Positions 1 to 11,051 of a DNA stretch of 64,000 nt are shown in pieces. The translations under genes and the position numbers were made by a program. Where the stretch lies: the NCBI RefSeq assembly GCF_016807805.1, contig NZ_CP063362.1, positions 682,001-746,000 of the forward strand, written 5' to 3'. Below the pieces are notes generated by a model, which searched no databases, was not told the DNA's origin, and saw nothing but the letters and a program-made list of their open reading frames with translations. The DNA comes from Xanthobacter dioxanivorans (GTDB lineage: Bacteria > Pseudomonadota > Alphaproteobacteria > Rhizobiales > Xanthobacteraceae). Within the stretch, counting starts at the first letter, position 1; each line of letters opens with the position of its first letter.

Positions 1-2205
<2,205 letters not shown>

Positions 2206-2302
2206 GGCCGACAGAGCCCCCGGGGGACGCCGCCACCGGCAGCGGGCGCGCTCCCCCGGAACGCCCTCAAGCGGCAGGGGCCAGCCCCCTCCCCCTCCCC
2301 CG

Positions 2303-2326
2303 CCCTCCCCCGCAAGCGGGGGAGGG
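2303..2326. repeat. GC-rich palindromic repeat between gltB and gltD
   Basis: The 266-base gltB-gltD spacer holds a perfect 11-bp inverted repeat with a two-base AA loop (2303-2313 pairing with 2316-2326), set in a C-rich run. The core CTCCC..GCAAG..GGGAG strongly resembles the arms of the larger palindrome inside uvrC at 41088-41186. It is therefore probably a fragment of the same dispersed palindromic element. It could also pause or partly end transcription between the two subunits. There is no T-run after it. Confidence 0.6.
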
Positions 2327-2471
2327 AGTTCGGACCGCTCATCGGGCTCGGGCGGCGGCGGTTCAAGCCGCGCGAATTCCGAGTCCTCAAACTGGAACAA
2401 TTCTTGTAATGGAGCCTGTGGCGCGGTTGGCGACGCGGGTCCCTCAACGAGGTTCGCCTACGAGGTTCTTT

Positions 2472-3893
2472 ATGGGCAAGGTCACGGGTTTTCTGGAGAT
2501 TGACCGGCGGGAGCAGAAGTATCAGCCCGCTTCCGACCGCATTCGCCATTTCCGCGAATTCACCCTGCCGTTGCCCGACACCGAGGTAACGAACCAGGCG
2601 GCGCGCTGCATGGATTGCGGCATCCCGTTCTGCCACGGGCCCAACGGCTGCCCGGTGCACAACCAGATCCCGGACTGGAACGACCTCGTCTATCGCGACG
2701 AGTGGGAGGAGGCCGCGCGCAACCTCCATTCCACCAACAACTTCCCCGAATTCACCGGCCGCGTCTGCCCCGCCCCGTGCGAGGAAGCCTGCACGCTGAA
2801 CCTCGAGGACATGCCCGTCACCATCAAGACGGTGGAGCAGGCCATCGCCGACAAGGCGTGGAAGAAGGGCTGGATCAAGCCCGAGCCCGCCGCCGTGAAG
2901 ACCGGCCGGAAGGTGGCCATCGTCGGCTCCGGCCCGGCGGGCCTCGCCGCCGCCCAGCAGCTCGCCCGCGCCGGGCACGACGTGCACGTCTATGAGCGCG
3001 AGCCCAAGGCCGGCGGCCTGCTGCGCTACGGGATCCCCGACTTCAAGATGGAAAAGCACCACATCGACCGCCGCGTGAAGCAGATGGAGGCGGAAGGTGT
3101 GACGTTCCACTACAACGAGAACATCGGCATCGTCCGGCCCCTGCAGGAGCTGCTCGACACCCACGATTCCGTGCTCCTCGCCGGCGGCTCCGAGGCCCCG
3201 CGCGACCCGCAGCTGCCGGGCCAGGAGATGGAGGGCGTGCACTTCGCCATGCCCTACCTCGTGCAGTCCAACCGCCGCGAGGGCGACGAGCCGGTGAACG
3301 AGATCCCGGTGGTCGCCGGCGGCAAGCACGTGGTGGTGGTGGGCGGCGGCGACACCGCCTCCGACTGCGTCGGCACGGCCTTCCGCCAGGGCGCCCTCTC
3401 CGTCACCCAGCTCGATATCCGCCCGGTCCCCCCGATGAAGGAGGACAAGCTGGCGGTGTGGCCCTACTGGCCCACCAAGTTCCGTACCTCCTCCTCCCAG
3501 GCGGAGGGCGCCGAGCGCGAGTTCGCCTGCGCGACGCTGGGCATCGAGGGCCGCAACGGCCGCGTCACCGGGGTGAAGTGCGCCCGGGTGGACGGCAAGC
3601 GCCAGCCCATTCCCGGCACCGAGTTCGTGCTGCGCGCCGACCTCGTCTTCCTCGCCATCGGCTTCGCCCATCCGCTGTTCCAGGGGATGCTGGAGCAGTC
3701 CGGCGCCGCCATCGACAAGCGGGGCAATGTCCAGGCCGACGAGGAGACCTACGCCACCTCCGTGCCGAAGCTCTATGCCGCCGGCGACATGCGGCGCGGC
3801 CAGTCGCTGGTGGTCTGGGCCATCCGCGAGGGCCGCCAGGCCGCCCACGCCATCGACAAGGCGCTCATGGGGGCGACCACCCTGCCGCGGTGA
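2472..3893 (+). CDS. gltD: Glutamate synthase small (beta) subunit
   Basis: The product is the FAD/NADPH-binding beta subunit of glutamate synthase, which passes electrons to GltB. It is 473 residues, normal for the family. The N-terminal part carries two cysteine clusters for 4Fe-4S centres (CMDCGIPFC and GCPVHN, then [12 protein letters not shown]). An FAD-binding [14 protein letters not shown] follows near residue 150, then the NADPH-binding GGGDTASDC near 300 and a C-terminal [16 protein letters not shown]. The start at 2472 (MGKVTGFLE) matches the usual family N-terminus. The frame stays open upstream and an in-frame ATG at 2409 is possible but less likely. A terminator hairpin follows at 3911. 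Confidence 0.96.
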   Translation: MGKVTGFLEIDRREQKYQPASDRIRHFREFTLPLPDTEVTNQAARCMDCGIPFCHGPNGCPVHNQIPDWNDLVYRDEWEEAARNLHSTNNFPEFTGRVCPAPCEEACTLNLEDMPVTIKTVEQAIADKAWKKGWIKPEPAAVKTGRKVAIVGSGPAGLAAAQQLARAGHDVHVYEREPKAGGLLRYGIPDFKMEKHHIDRRVKQMEAEGVTFHYNENIGIVRPLQELLDTHDSVLLAGGSEAPRDPQLPGQEMEGVHFAMPYLVQSNRREGDEPVNEIPVVAGGKHVVVVGGGDTASDCVGTAFRQGALSVTQLDIRPVPPMKEDKLAVWPYWPTKFRTSSSQAEGAEREFACATLGIEGRNGRVTGVKCARVDGKRQPIPGTEFVLRADLVFLAIGFAHPLFQGMLEQSGAAIDKRGNVQADEETYATSVPKLYAAGDMRRGQSLVVWAIREGRQAAHAIDKALMGATTLPR

Positions 3894-3910
3894 GCAGGCG
3901 GCGGTCCCTC

Positions 3911-3946
3911 GAAGCCCCCGCCGCGAGGCCGGGGGCTTCTTCGTTT
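3911..3946 (+). terminator. Rho-independent terminator after gltD
   Basis: A stem GAAGCCCCCG/CGGGGGCTTC (3911-3920 with 3930-3939) is followed directly by TTCGTTTCC. It lies 18 bases after the gltD stop. Confidence 0.75.
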
Positions 3947-3949
3947 CCG

Positions 3950-4279
3950 CGACGACGCCCCCTCCCCCATTGGTGCGTGTTGCAAATCCGTCGGTTGCAA
4001 AATCCGTCGTGAGCCGCTCCCCGGACAAGCGACACCGAAGGTGGAGCGCTGATCCGGGGCCCAGGGGATAGTCCTGCGCAGCAGGCGATGTTTTGGAACG
4101 CCGCAGCTGAAGCCGCCTTCGGCGCAGTCTCGCGCTGGGTCCCGGCTCTCCTTCCACTGCGCTTCGCTCCGTTCCAGCCGGCCGGCACACGAGGACGCCG
4201 CCTTTTCGCGCCATCCTTCCTGCGGGACAGGGGGCGAACGCGAAGGATGCTCGGGCCGTCCTCCGCAGGAGGGATGCCC
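3950..4279. repeat. Gene-free spacer between convergent gltD and zapE with palindromic repeat remnants
   Basis: There is no credible gene here. The stretch holds several short inverted repeats. One begins CGCTGGGTCCCGGCTCTCC near 4132 and runs through CGCTTCGCTCC to an AGCCGGCCGGCAC core near 4178. Further on, CATCCTTCCTGCGGG and CGCGAAGGATG face each other (about 4210-4251), followed by CCTCC-GCA-GGAGG at 4260-4272. The composition resembles dispersed intergenic palindromes of rhizobial-type genomes. The last hairpin may serve as the zapE terminator on the minus strand. Confidence 0.45.
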
Positions 4280-5467
4280 CTACGTCTCCACCAGCCCCGT
4301 CGTATCGCCCGACGCCGCCGAATCCGGCCGGCCGTGGGGCTTGGCCAGATACTCGCTGGAACGCATCTCGTGGATGCGCGAGACGGTGCGGGCGAACTCG
4401 AACGCCTCCGCCCCCTCGGTGCCGAGATAGAGCTGGTCCGGCTCCGCCGCCGCCGAGGCCACCAGCTTCACGTTGGCGTCGTAGAGCGTGTCGATCAGCG
4501 AGATGAAGCGCTTGGCCTCGTTGCGCTGGTCCGGCCCCAGGATGGGGATATGCTCCAGCACCACCGTGTGGAACATGCGCGCCAGGCTCAGATAATCCGG
4601 GTTCGGCCCGAGCGGCGCCTCGCACAGGTTGGCGAAGGTGAAGCGCGCCGCGCCGTTGGCCATGGCCGGGATCGTCAGGCGGCGCCCCTTGAGCAGGATC
4701 TCGCTGGGCGTGCCACCCTTCGGCCCTGCGAGCCGCCGCCACGCCACATCCACCGCCGCGTCCGCCTCCGGGCCGAGGGGGGTGTGCCAGGTGCTCACCC
4801 CCTCCAGCTTCTCCATGCGGTAGTCGGTGCGCGAATCGAGGCTCATCACCCGCATGTGCTCCTCGATCATGCCGATGAACGGCAGGAAGAGCGCGCGGTT
4901 GAGGCCGCCGGCATAGAGGTCCCGGGGCGCGACGTTGGAGGTGGCCACCACCACCACGCCGTCGGCGAACAACTTCTCGAACAGGCGGCCGAGGATCATG
5001 GCGTCGGCGATGTCGGTCACGTGGAACTCGTCGAAGCACAGGATGCTGGCCTCCTCCGCCAGGGCCGCGGCGATGGGGGCGATGGGGTCGGCGGTCTTGC
5101 GCGCGCCCTCCTTCTGCGCCTGCCGCTCGCGGAAGATGCGCTCGTGCACGTCACCCATGAATTCGTGGAAATGGGCGCGCCTCTTGCCGCGGGCCGGCAG
5201 GGCGTCGAAGAACAGGTCCATGAGCATGGTCTTGCCCCGGCCGACCTTGCCGTAGACGTACATGCCCTTCGGCGGAACCGGCGCGCGGCGCTGGAACAGC
5301 CAGCCCAGCGCCGACGACTTGCGCGCCAGCGCCCGCTGGCGCAGCTCCAGCTCCAGCCGGGCGAACTCGTCCACCACGGCGACCTGCGCCGGATCCTCCG
5401 AGATGTCGCCGGCGGCGAGCTTGGCCGCATAAAGCTCCCGCACCCGAGCCTGGGTCTCCGCCGTCAT
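4280..5467 (-). CDS. zapE: Cell division protein ZapE (AFG1-like ATPase)
   Basis: This is a 395-residue P-loop ATPase of the AFG1/LACE1/ZapE family. In bacteria ZapE associates with the Z-ring and is needed for division under stress or low oxygen. Visible motifs are the Walker A GKVGRGKT at residues 73-80, HFHEFMGDVHERI just after it, and a Walker B of form ILCFDEFHVTDIADAMIL. Further family blocks are VVVVATSNVAPRDLYAGGLNR and LPFIGMIEEH. The start (MTAETQARVRELY) agrees with the family N-terminus. A larger apparent reading frame continues upstream only because of high GC. It converges on gltD and diverges from the FUSC gene at 5612. Confidence 0.94.
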   Translation of the reverse strand: MTAETQARVRELYAAKLAAGDISEDPAQVAVVDEFARLELELRQRALARKSSALGWLFQRRAPVPPKGMYVYGKVGRGKTMLMDLFFDALPARGKRRAHFHEFMGDVHERIFRERQAQKEGARKTADPIAPIAAALAEEASILCFDEFHVTDIADAMILGRLFEKLFADGVVVVATSNVAPRDLYAGGLNRALFLPFIGMIEEHMRVMSLDSRTDYRMEKLEGVSTWHTPLGPEADAAVDVAWRRLAGPKGGTPSEILLKGRRLTIPAMANGAARFTFANLCEAPLGPNPDYLSLARMFHTVVLEHIPILGPDQRNEAKRFISLIDTLYDANVKLVASAAAEPDQLYLGTEGAEAFEFARTVSRIHEMRSSEYLAKPHGRPDSAASGDTTGLVET

Positions 5468-5611
5468 TCGTCCGTTCCCGTTCTCCCGGCCGAAACCCGG
5501 CCGGCCCCGCGCCGGGGGGCCGTGGTGCCTATAGAGCAGATGCGGGCAAAGTTGAATGCACGGGCCGGCAGCCCACTGGACACGACCGGCGAAGCGTGAA
5601 TTCCTCCCCCC

Positions 5612-7900
5612 ATGCCCGAGACGCCGCCCCGCCCCGAGCCGCCACCGCATCCGAACCACACGCCGGCGCCCGCCGCGCCGCATCCACCGGCGGACCCGCT
5701 GCTCGGGCGGGTCAAGGCCTGGCTCGCCGATCACGACCCCGGCGGGGTGGACCTGACGCGGGCCTTCCATCTCGGCGTCTCCTTCATCATCGTGATCGTG
5801 GCGGGCTATGCCACGTCCTCGGCCTTCCGGCTGGGCATGGACGTGACCTTTCCCCTGATGGCCGGCTGCGCCGCGCTGGTGATGATCAGCTTCAACCCGG
5901 CGGCGAGCGTGGCCGCCGAGGCGCGCACCATGGCCCGCCTGTTCGGCCTCGGGGCGACGTTCCTTCTGGTCATCGCCCTCGTCGGCCCCGGCACGGGGCA
6001 CCTGAACGACGTGGTGCAGAAGCTGCTGCTGATCCCCCTCTCCTTCTGCGCCCTCGCCCTGCGCCGCTACGGCATGGACGGCCAGCGGGCGGGCCTCGCC
6101 CTCATCGTGGTGGCGACGGTCGGCACCATCATCCGTCCCACCCGGATCGAGGGCGCGCTGCTGCTCGCCGCCTTCTGCCAGGGCGCGCTGGTGGCGGCGG
6201 CGGTGCGGCTGTCGCCGTGGCGGCCGTCGGCGGTGCGCGCCTTCGTGGAGACGACGCTCGACATGCAGGGCGCCATCGCCACCTATCTGCGCGAGCTGTC
6301 GGAAGCCGTGCGCGGCGGCCGGCATTTCCCCGAGGCGGCAAACGAGGCGCTGGAGAACCTGCGCGGCCGCGTCTGGAGCGCGCTGGCCGCCGCCATCGCC
6401 GAGGATCCCGGCTCCCAGCCGGACTTCGAGCGGCTGCGGGTGCGCTTCTACCGGCTGCGGGTGGCGGTGCAGCTCCTCTCCGAGTGCGTGCCGGAAAAGG
6501 CGCCCGACACGCCGGACTGGCGCCACCCCTTCGCCGCCGCGGCGGACCATATCGCCCGCCGCCTGGAGGCGGTGCACATCTCCGACGTGCACGCGGAGGA
6601 GCGGTTCGAGCGCGCCGTCACCCAGCTGCGCCGCGTCGCCTTCTCGCCGGAGCTGCCGCCCGATGCCCGCTTCGCCCTGATGCGGGCGCTCACCGCCTTC
6701 GACCGGCTGTCCCTGGTGGTGACCGGCATCGCCGCCGCCGAGATGGCGCCGTTCCCACCGCCGCACGATACGGTGGACGCGGGCGACCTGCCCCGCCCCC
6801 GGCCGACGCCGCTCCTCGTGCCCGGCCCGGACGGTGGGCGCCAGCTCTCGGCGCCGCTGCGGGTGGCCTGCCAGGGCGCCATCGCCACCGCCATCACCAC
6901 CGCCCTCGACCTGGTGGTGCAGCTCGACCACGCCTACTGGGCGACCATGACCGTCATGTTCGTCATCGGCAACAGCGTGGGCGAGACCTACCTGCGGGTG
7001 CGCTACCGCACGGTGGGCACCATCATCGGAGTGGCCATCGGAATGGGGCTCTTCCTCGCCCTCGGCGGCCACACCTGGCTGTTGGCCGCCTTCTGCATGG
7101 GCGCGCAGATGATCGCGCTGGTGACCCAGAAGGACCGCTACGACGTGGCGTCGGCGGCGGTGGGCCTGTCGGTGGTCCTGGGCCTGCACCTCATCTCCGA
7201 CCTCGGCACGGAGGGCATGATCGCGCGCATCTACGAGACCGCCATCGGCGCCGTCATCGCCCTCGGCATCTCCTACCTGGTCCTGCCGGTCTACCTCACC
7301 GACCAGCTGCGGCCGGAGGTGCTGGCGCTGTTGCGGCGCTGCCGCGCCGCGTTCGCCTCCTGGTGGCCGCACCAGGGCCCGAGCGCGAGCGTTTCCGCCC
7401 TGGTGCAGGACGTGCGGGCCATGGGCACCCGCCTGCCCAATCTCGGCGCCGAGCAGGTGTTCGGCCACTCCGCCGGGGATGCGGCCAACATCGTGTCCAC
7501 GCTGGACGTGCTCATTACCTATCTCGCCTTGCTGGAGGACGTGGCGCTGCGCCTGCCCACGGCGGAGGCCGGCGCGCGCGAGGAGGTGGTGGCCCTGGTG
7601 GAGGCGGCGCGCTCGCGCATCCTCACCGGCTTCGAGGTGGTGCTGGGCGAAGCGCCCGGCGGCAGCGCGGACGCCGCCAAGCCGGCGGTGGACGCGGCGG
7701 TCTCCACCGTGCTGGAGCTGGCGGACGATCCCGCGGTGAAAGAGCTGCTGCCGCTGGTGGCGGACTATCTCGCTTATTCGGACGCGGTCCTGCGCCCGCT
7801 GCGGGAGCTGCGCGCCGCCCTGCGCGACGACGCGCCCTGGCGCAAGGAGGACGTGATCGCCGCCGGCCGCGCGCCCACCCCCTCCTCCGGGGCGGCGTGA
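5612..7900 (+). CDS. FUSC-family integral membrane protein (putative aromatic/fusaric acid exporter)
   Basis: This 762-residue protein has the FUSC/YccS layout: a proline-rich N-terminal tail (1-35), a first membrane block of about five helices (50-190), a soluble region (195-395), a second membrane block (about 405-555) and a C-terminal cytosolic part. The second block has the family pattern WATMTVMFVIGNSVGETYLR followed by VGTIIGVAIGMGLFL. Family members such as AaeB and YccS export aromatic acids or act as stress-linked inner-membrane proteins. The substrate here cannot be read from sequence. It stands alone between zapE (divergent) and dcd (convergent). No membrane-fusion partner is next to it, unlike typical aaeAB operons. 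Confidence 0.85.
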   Translation: MPETPPRPEPPPHPNHTPAPAAPHPPADPLLGRVKAWLADHDPGGVDLTRAFHLGVSFIIVIVAGYATSSAFRLGMDVTFPLMAGCAALVMISFNPAASVAAEARTMARLFGLGATFLLVIALVGPGTGHLNDVVQKLLLIPLSFCALALRRYGMDGQRAGLALIVVATVGTIIRPTRIEGALLLAAFCQGALVAAAVRLSPWRPSAVRAFVETTLDMQGAIATYLRELSEAVRGGRHFPEAANEALENLRGRVWSALAAAIAEDPGSQPDFERLRVRFYRLRVAVQLLSECVPEKAPDTPDWRHPFAAAADHIARRLEAVHISDVHAEERFERAVTQLRRVAFSPELPPDARFALMRALTAFDRLSLVVTGIAAAEMAPFPPPHDTVDAGDLPRPRPTPLLVPGPDGGRQLSAPLRVACQGAIATAITTALDLVVQLDHAYWATMTVMFVIGNSVGETYLRVRYRTVGTIIGVAIGMGLFLALGGHTWLLAAFCMGAQMIALVTQKDRYDVASAAVGLSVVLGLHLISDLGTEGMIARIYETAIGAVIALGISYLVLPVYLTDQLRPEVLALLRRCRAAFASWWPHQGPSASVSALVQDVRAMGTRLPNLGAEQVFGHSAGDAANIVSTLDVLITYLALLEDVALRLPTAEAGAREEVVALVEAARSRILTGFEVVLGEAPGGSADAAKPAVDAAVSTVLELADDPAVKELLPLVADYLAYSDAVLRPLRELRAALRDDAPWRKEDVIAAGRAPTPSSGAA

Positions 7901-7946
7901 AAGCGGGCCGCGCGGGCTTGAGCGGGGGCCGCGGAGCCCCTCGGCC

Positions 7947-9073
7947 TCAGAGCACCACCGGCTTGAAATGCTTGGAGAGCTTCAGCCCCTGGCCCTGGTA
8001 GTGGGAGCGCATGTCGGCGCCGTAGAGGGTGACGGGACGCCCCGCCATGCGCTCGTAGACGAGGCGGCCCACGGTCTGGCCGTGCTCTAGGATGAACGGC
8101 ACCTCGCGGGAGCGCACCTCCAGCACCGCCCGGGCGCCCCGCCCGCCGGCGGCGGGATTGCCGAAGCCGGGATCGAAGAAGCCGGCATAATGGACCCGGA
8201 ATTCGCCCACCAGCGGATCGAACGGCACCATCTCCGCCGCATAGTCCGGCGGCACGTGCACGGCCTCGCGCGAGGCGAGGATGTAGAAGGCATCCGGATC
8301 GAGCACGAGGCCCGCCGGCCGTCCCTCGCGCACGCGGATGGGCTCCCAGAAATCCTCCACGTCGAGCACGCCGGCCACGTCCACGTCGATGACGCCCGTA
8401 TGCTTCTTGGCCCGGAAGCCCTGGAGCCCGCCCAGCGCGTCGCCGGCGAGGTCGACTCCGAGGGCGATGCCGCCCGCCGCCACGTCCGGATGCGCCGCGT
8501 CCACGAGGCATTCGCCGGCCTGCAGGCCGAGGAGCTCGAGGTCGGACAGCCGCGCCACGCCCCGGCGGAACCGCACCTGGGACAGGCGCGAGCCGGCGCG
8601 AACGAGGATGGGGAAGGTGCGCGGGGAGATTTCCAGATAGAGCGGGCCGTTATAGCCCGCCGGGATGGTGTCGAACGCCCGCGCCCCGTCGGTGATGACG
8701 CGAACGAACACGTCGAGACGCCCGGTGGAGCTCTTCGGGTTGGCCGCCGCCGCGAGGTCGAACGGCAGCTTGAGCCGCTCGGACAATTCGACCAGATAGA
8801 CGCATCCCGTCTCCAGCACCGCGCCCTTGGCGAGGTCGAAATCGTGCAGCGCCAGCTCCGCAAGGCGCTCCTTCACCGAGACGCCCGCCCCGGCAGGAAG
8901 CTCGCGCGGATGCGCCAGGCGGTGCGCCCCAGCCTGAGATCGAGGCTGGCGGGCTGGATCTGGTCGTCGTCCAGCGGCTTGCGGCAGGAGACGATCCCCG
9001 CCGCCTTCAATGCCGTGATGGCTTCGGCGGGCAGGATGCCGGGCTTGAGATGCTCGGTCGCACGCATCGTCAT
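7947..9073 (-). pseudogene. dcd: 2'-deoxycytidine 5'-triphosphate deaminase, interrupted by a one-base frameshift
   Basis: The two halves together match the long (about 360-375 aa) dCTP deaminase family of alphaproteobacteria, which makes dUTP for dTMP synthesis. The N-terminal part (start 9073, MTMRATEHLKPGILPAEAI) holds DDDQIQPASLDLRLG and runs into RASFLPG. It then hits a stop in the current frame. The second part continues in the next frame from VKERLAELALHDFDL through ETGCVYLVELSERL to the C-terminus. Restoring one C in the run at 8883-8893 gives FLPGPGVSVKERL, the expected family join, and a 375-residue protein. An essential-type enzyme broken by one base in a G/C run is more likely a sequence error than a true loss. 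The start at 9073 has GGGAAAG upstream. Confidence 0.85.
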
Positions 9074-9150
9074 ATCCGCTTTCCCGTCCTTTTCGTTCGA
9101 TTTACCGGACGAAGCCCTTGACGCCAAGGGGAGGCCCGCAGTTAACTGAC

Positions 9151-9210
9151 GCGGTGGTGAATTTGAGCCGGCCCGCTTGCAGCCACGTTAAACAACCTTG
9201 CTAAAAGGCC
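9151..9210 (+). promoter_or_regulatory. SAM-II riboswitch upstream of metZ
   Basis: The stretch has the SAM-II (metA-motif) order: GGTGGTGAATTTGAG, then CTTGCAGCCACGTTAAACA, then GCTAAAAGG. GTGG at 9154-9157 pairs with CCAC at 9183-9186 to form P1, and the A-rich loop and GCTAAAA tail supply the pseudoknot strands. SAM-II aptamers are known mainly from alphaproteobacteria upstream of metA, metZ and metX, where S-adenosylmethionine binding hides the ribosome site. Here it lies about 90 bases before the metZ start codon at 9302. Confidence 0.88.
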
Positions 9211-9301
9211 GGGGACGATGAGACGGGGGAGCCTCGCGCCGGATGCCGGCGGCGACGGGCGAAATCCGCGCCTGATCCCCTCGGCCTCCCCGGAGACCGT
9301 C

Positions 9302-10522
9302 ATGTCCGTGGCTCCCAAGCCCGCCTCCCGCTTCGTCCCGAAAGATCCCCTTACACTCCACCCGGAGACGCGCCTAGTCCACGGTGGCACGACGCGCTCC
9401 CCCTTCGGCGAGACGTCGGAGGCGCTCTACCTCACCCAGGGCTTCGTCTATGACGACGCCGAATCGTGCGAGGCACGCTTCAAGGGCGAGGATCCGGGCT
9501 TCGTCTACTCGCGCTATTCCAACCCCACCACCGCCATGTTCGAGGAGCGCATGGCGCTGCTGGAAGGGGCGCAGGCCGCGCGGGCGACCGCGTCCGGCAT
9601 GGCCGCGGTGAACGCCGCGCTGCTGTGCCAGCTCTCCGCCGGCGACCATGTGCTGGCGGCCCGCGCCCTGTTCGGCTCCTGCCGCTGGATCCTGGAGGAC
9701 TTCCTGCCCCGCTTCGGCGTCGAGACCACGCTGGTGGACGGCAAGGATCTCGACGCCTGGCGGGCGGGGGTCCGGCCCAACACCAAGGTGGTCTTCCTCG
9801 AAAGCCCCACCAACCCGACCCTGGAGCTGATCGACATCGCCGCCGTGGCGAAGATCGCCCATGCGGCGGGGGCGCGGCTGGTGGTGGACAACGTGTTCGC
9901 CACCCCCCTGCTCCAGCATCCCTTCGAGCTGGGCGCCGACATCGTGGTCTATTCCACCACCAAGCACGTGGACGGGCAGGGCCGGTGCCTGGGCGGGGTC
10001 ATCCTCTCCTCGCAGCAGTTCGTCACCGACCACCTGCAGACGTTCCTGCGCCAGACCGGGCCTTCCATCTCCCCGTTCAACGCCTGGATCATGCTCAAGG
10101 GCCTGGAGACCCTGGCCCTGCGCGTCGAGCGCATGCAGGCGAGCGCGGTGAAGGTGGCCGATGCCCTCGCTGACCTTCCGGGGGTGGAGCGCGTGATCTA
10201 TCCCGGCCGCGCCGACCATCCCCAGGCCGAGCTCGCCCGGCGGCAGATGAAGGGCGGCGGCACGCTGGTGACCTTCGTCGTCGCCGGCGGGAAGGAGGGC
10301 GCCTTCCGCTTCGCCAATGCCCTGCGCCTCATCCGCATCTCCAACAATCTCGGCGATGCGAAAAGCCTCCTGACCCATCCCGCCACCACGACACACCAGC
10401 GCTTCACCCCGGAGGCGCGCGCCGAGATGGGCATTTCCGACGGGCTGCTTCGCCTTTCCGTGGGCCTGGAGCACCCCGACGATCTCATCGCTGACCTCGC
10501 AGCGGGCGCCGAAGCCTTGTGA
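9302..10522 (+). CDS. metZ: O-succinylhomoserine sulfhydrylase
   Basis: The product is a PLP enzyme of the Cys/Met metabolism family, 406 residues, that forms homocysteine from O-succinylhomoserine and sulfide. The opening segment TRLVHGGTTRSPFGETSEALYLTQGFVYD is characteristic of MetZ. The PLP-binding lysine is K221 in VYSTTKHVDGQ, and VVFLESPTNPTLELIDIA and LLTHPATTTHQRF are also present. The start at 9302 (MSVAPKPASRF) is chosen because GGAG lies 6 bases upstream and family proteins start here. An in-frame ATG at 9218 would add 28 poorly conserved residues overlapping the leader. A SAM-II riboswitch precedes it, so expression should fall when S-adenosylmethionine is plentiful. Confidence 0.95.
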   Translation: MSVAPKPASRFVPKDPLTLHPETRLVHGGTTRSPFGETSEALYLTQGFVYDDAESCEARFKGEDPGFVYSRYSNPTTAMFEERMALLEGAQAARATASGMAAVNAALLCQLSAGDHVLAARALFGSCRWILEDFLPRFGVETTLVDGKDLDAWRAGVRPNTKVVFLESPTNPTLELIDIAAVAKIAHAAGARLVVDNVFATPLLQHPFELGADIVVYSTTKHVDGQGRCLGGVILSSQQFVTDHLQTFLRQTGPSISPFNAWIMLKGLETLALRVERMQASAVKVADALADLPGVERVIYPGRADHPQAELARRQMKGGGTLVTFVVAGGKEGAFRFANALRLIRISNNLGDAKSLLTHPATTTHQRFTPEARAEMGISDGLLRLSVGLEHPDDLIADLAAGAEAL

Positions 10523-10635
10523 GGCCTCGCTTCCGCACGCGCGACGGCGGGGCCTGTTGCGCGCGGGCGACAACGCGGGTTCACTGTGCCACGGCGGGGG
10601 CATTTTCTCCCGCCGTGAGGGGAGCTCGAGCGGGT

Positions 10636-11028
10636 ATGTACCGCGCCATCACACGGAATATTCAGGTGACCGCGACGCCGCGTTACGTGGCCGAGCGGTC
10701 GGAGCCCGACCAGGGCCGATATTTTTGGGCTTATACCATCGAGGTGGCCAATTTGGGCCTTGAGAGCGTGCAGCTGAAGGGGCGCCACTGGATCATCACC
10801 GACGCCAACGGCCGCACCGAGGAAGTGCACGGCGCCGGCGTCGTCGGCGAGGAACCGACCCTGCCCCCGGGCGGGCGTTTCGAATATACCAGCGGCGTGC
10901 CGCTCAACACTCCCACGGGGATCATGCGCGGACACTATGAAATGCTCGCCGGGAACGGGGAGGTCTTCTCCATCGAGATCCCGGCCTTCTCGCTCGACGT
11001 GCCGGACGTGCGGCGCGTGCTCAACTGA
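10636..11028 (+). CDS. apaG: ApaG / Co2+-Mg2+ efflux-associated protein
   Basis: This is a 130-residue ApaG-family protein, full length, with a single fibronectin-type beta-sandwich domain. Family blocks seen are YFWAYTIEVANLG, VQLKGRHWIITDANG, VVGEEPTLPPGGRFEYTSG and GIMRGHYEM near the C-terminus. The molecular role of ApaG is not settled. Mutants of enteric bacteria show altered Co2+ sensitivity and Ap4A-related phenotypes. The start at 10636 follows GGGGAGCTCGAGCGGGT and gives the normal family length. It sits between metZ and trkH on the same strand. The 113-base gap from metZ shows no clear terminator, so co-transcription is possible. Confidence 0.93.
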   Translation: MYRAITRNIQVTATPRYVAERSEPDQGRYFWAYTIEVANLGLESVQLKGRHWIITDANGRTEEVHGAGVVGEEPTLPPGGRFEYTSGVPLNTPTGIMRGHYEMLAGNGEVFSIEIPAFSLDVPDVRRVLN

Positions 11029-11051
11029 CGCGGCCGCAAAGGGGGGGATCC

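Noticed and set aside
8873..9127. A stand-alone 84-residue protein at the dcd N-terminus, or programmed frameshifting
   Set aside because: The C-terminal frame continues the same family exactly where this one ends, and no slippery heptamer with a downstream structure is evident. A single missing base explains it more simply.
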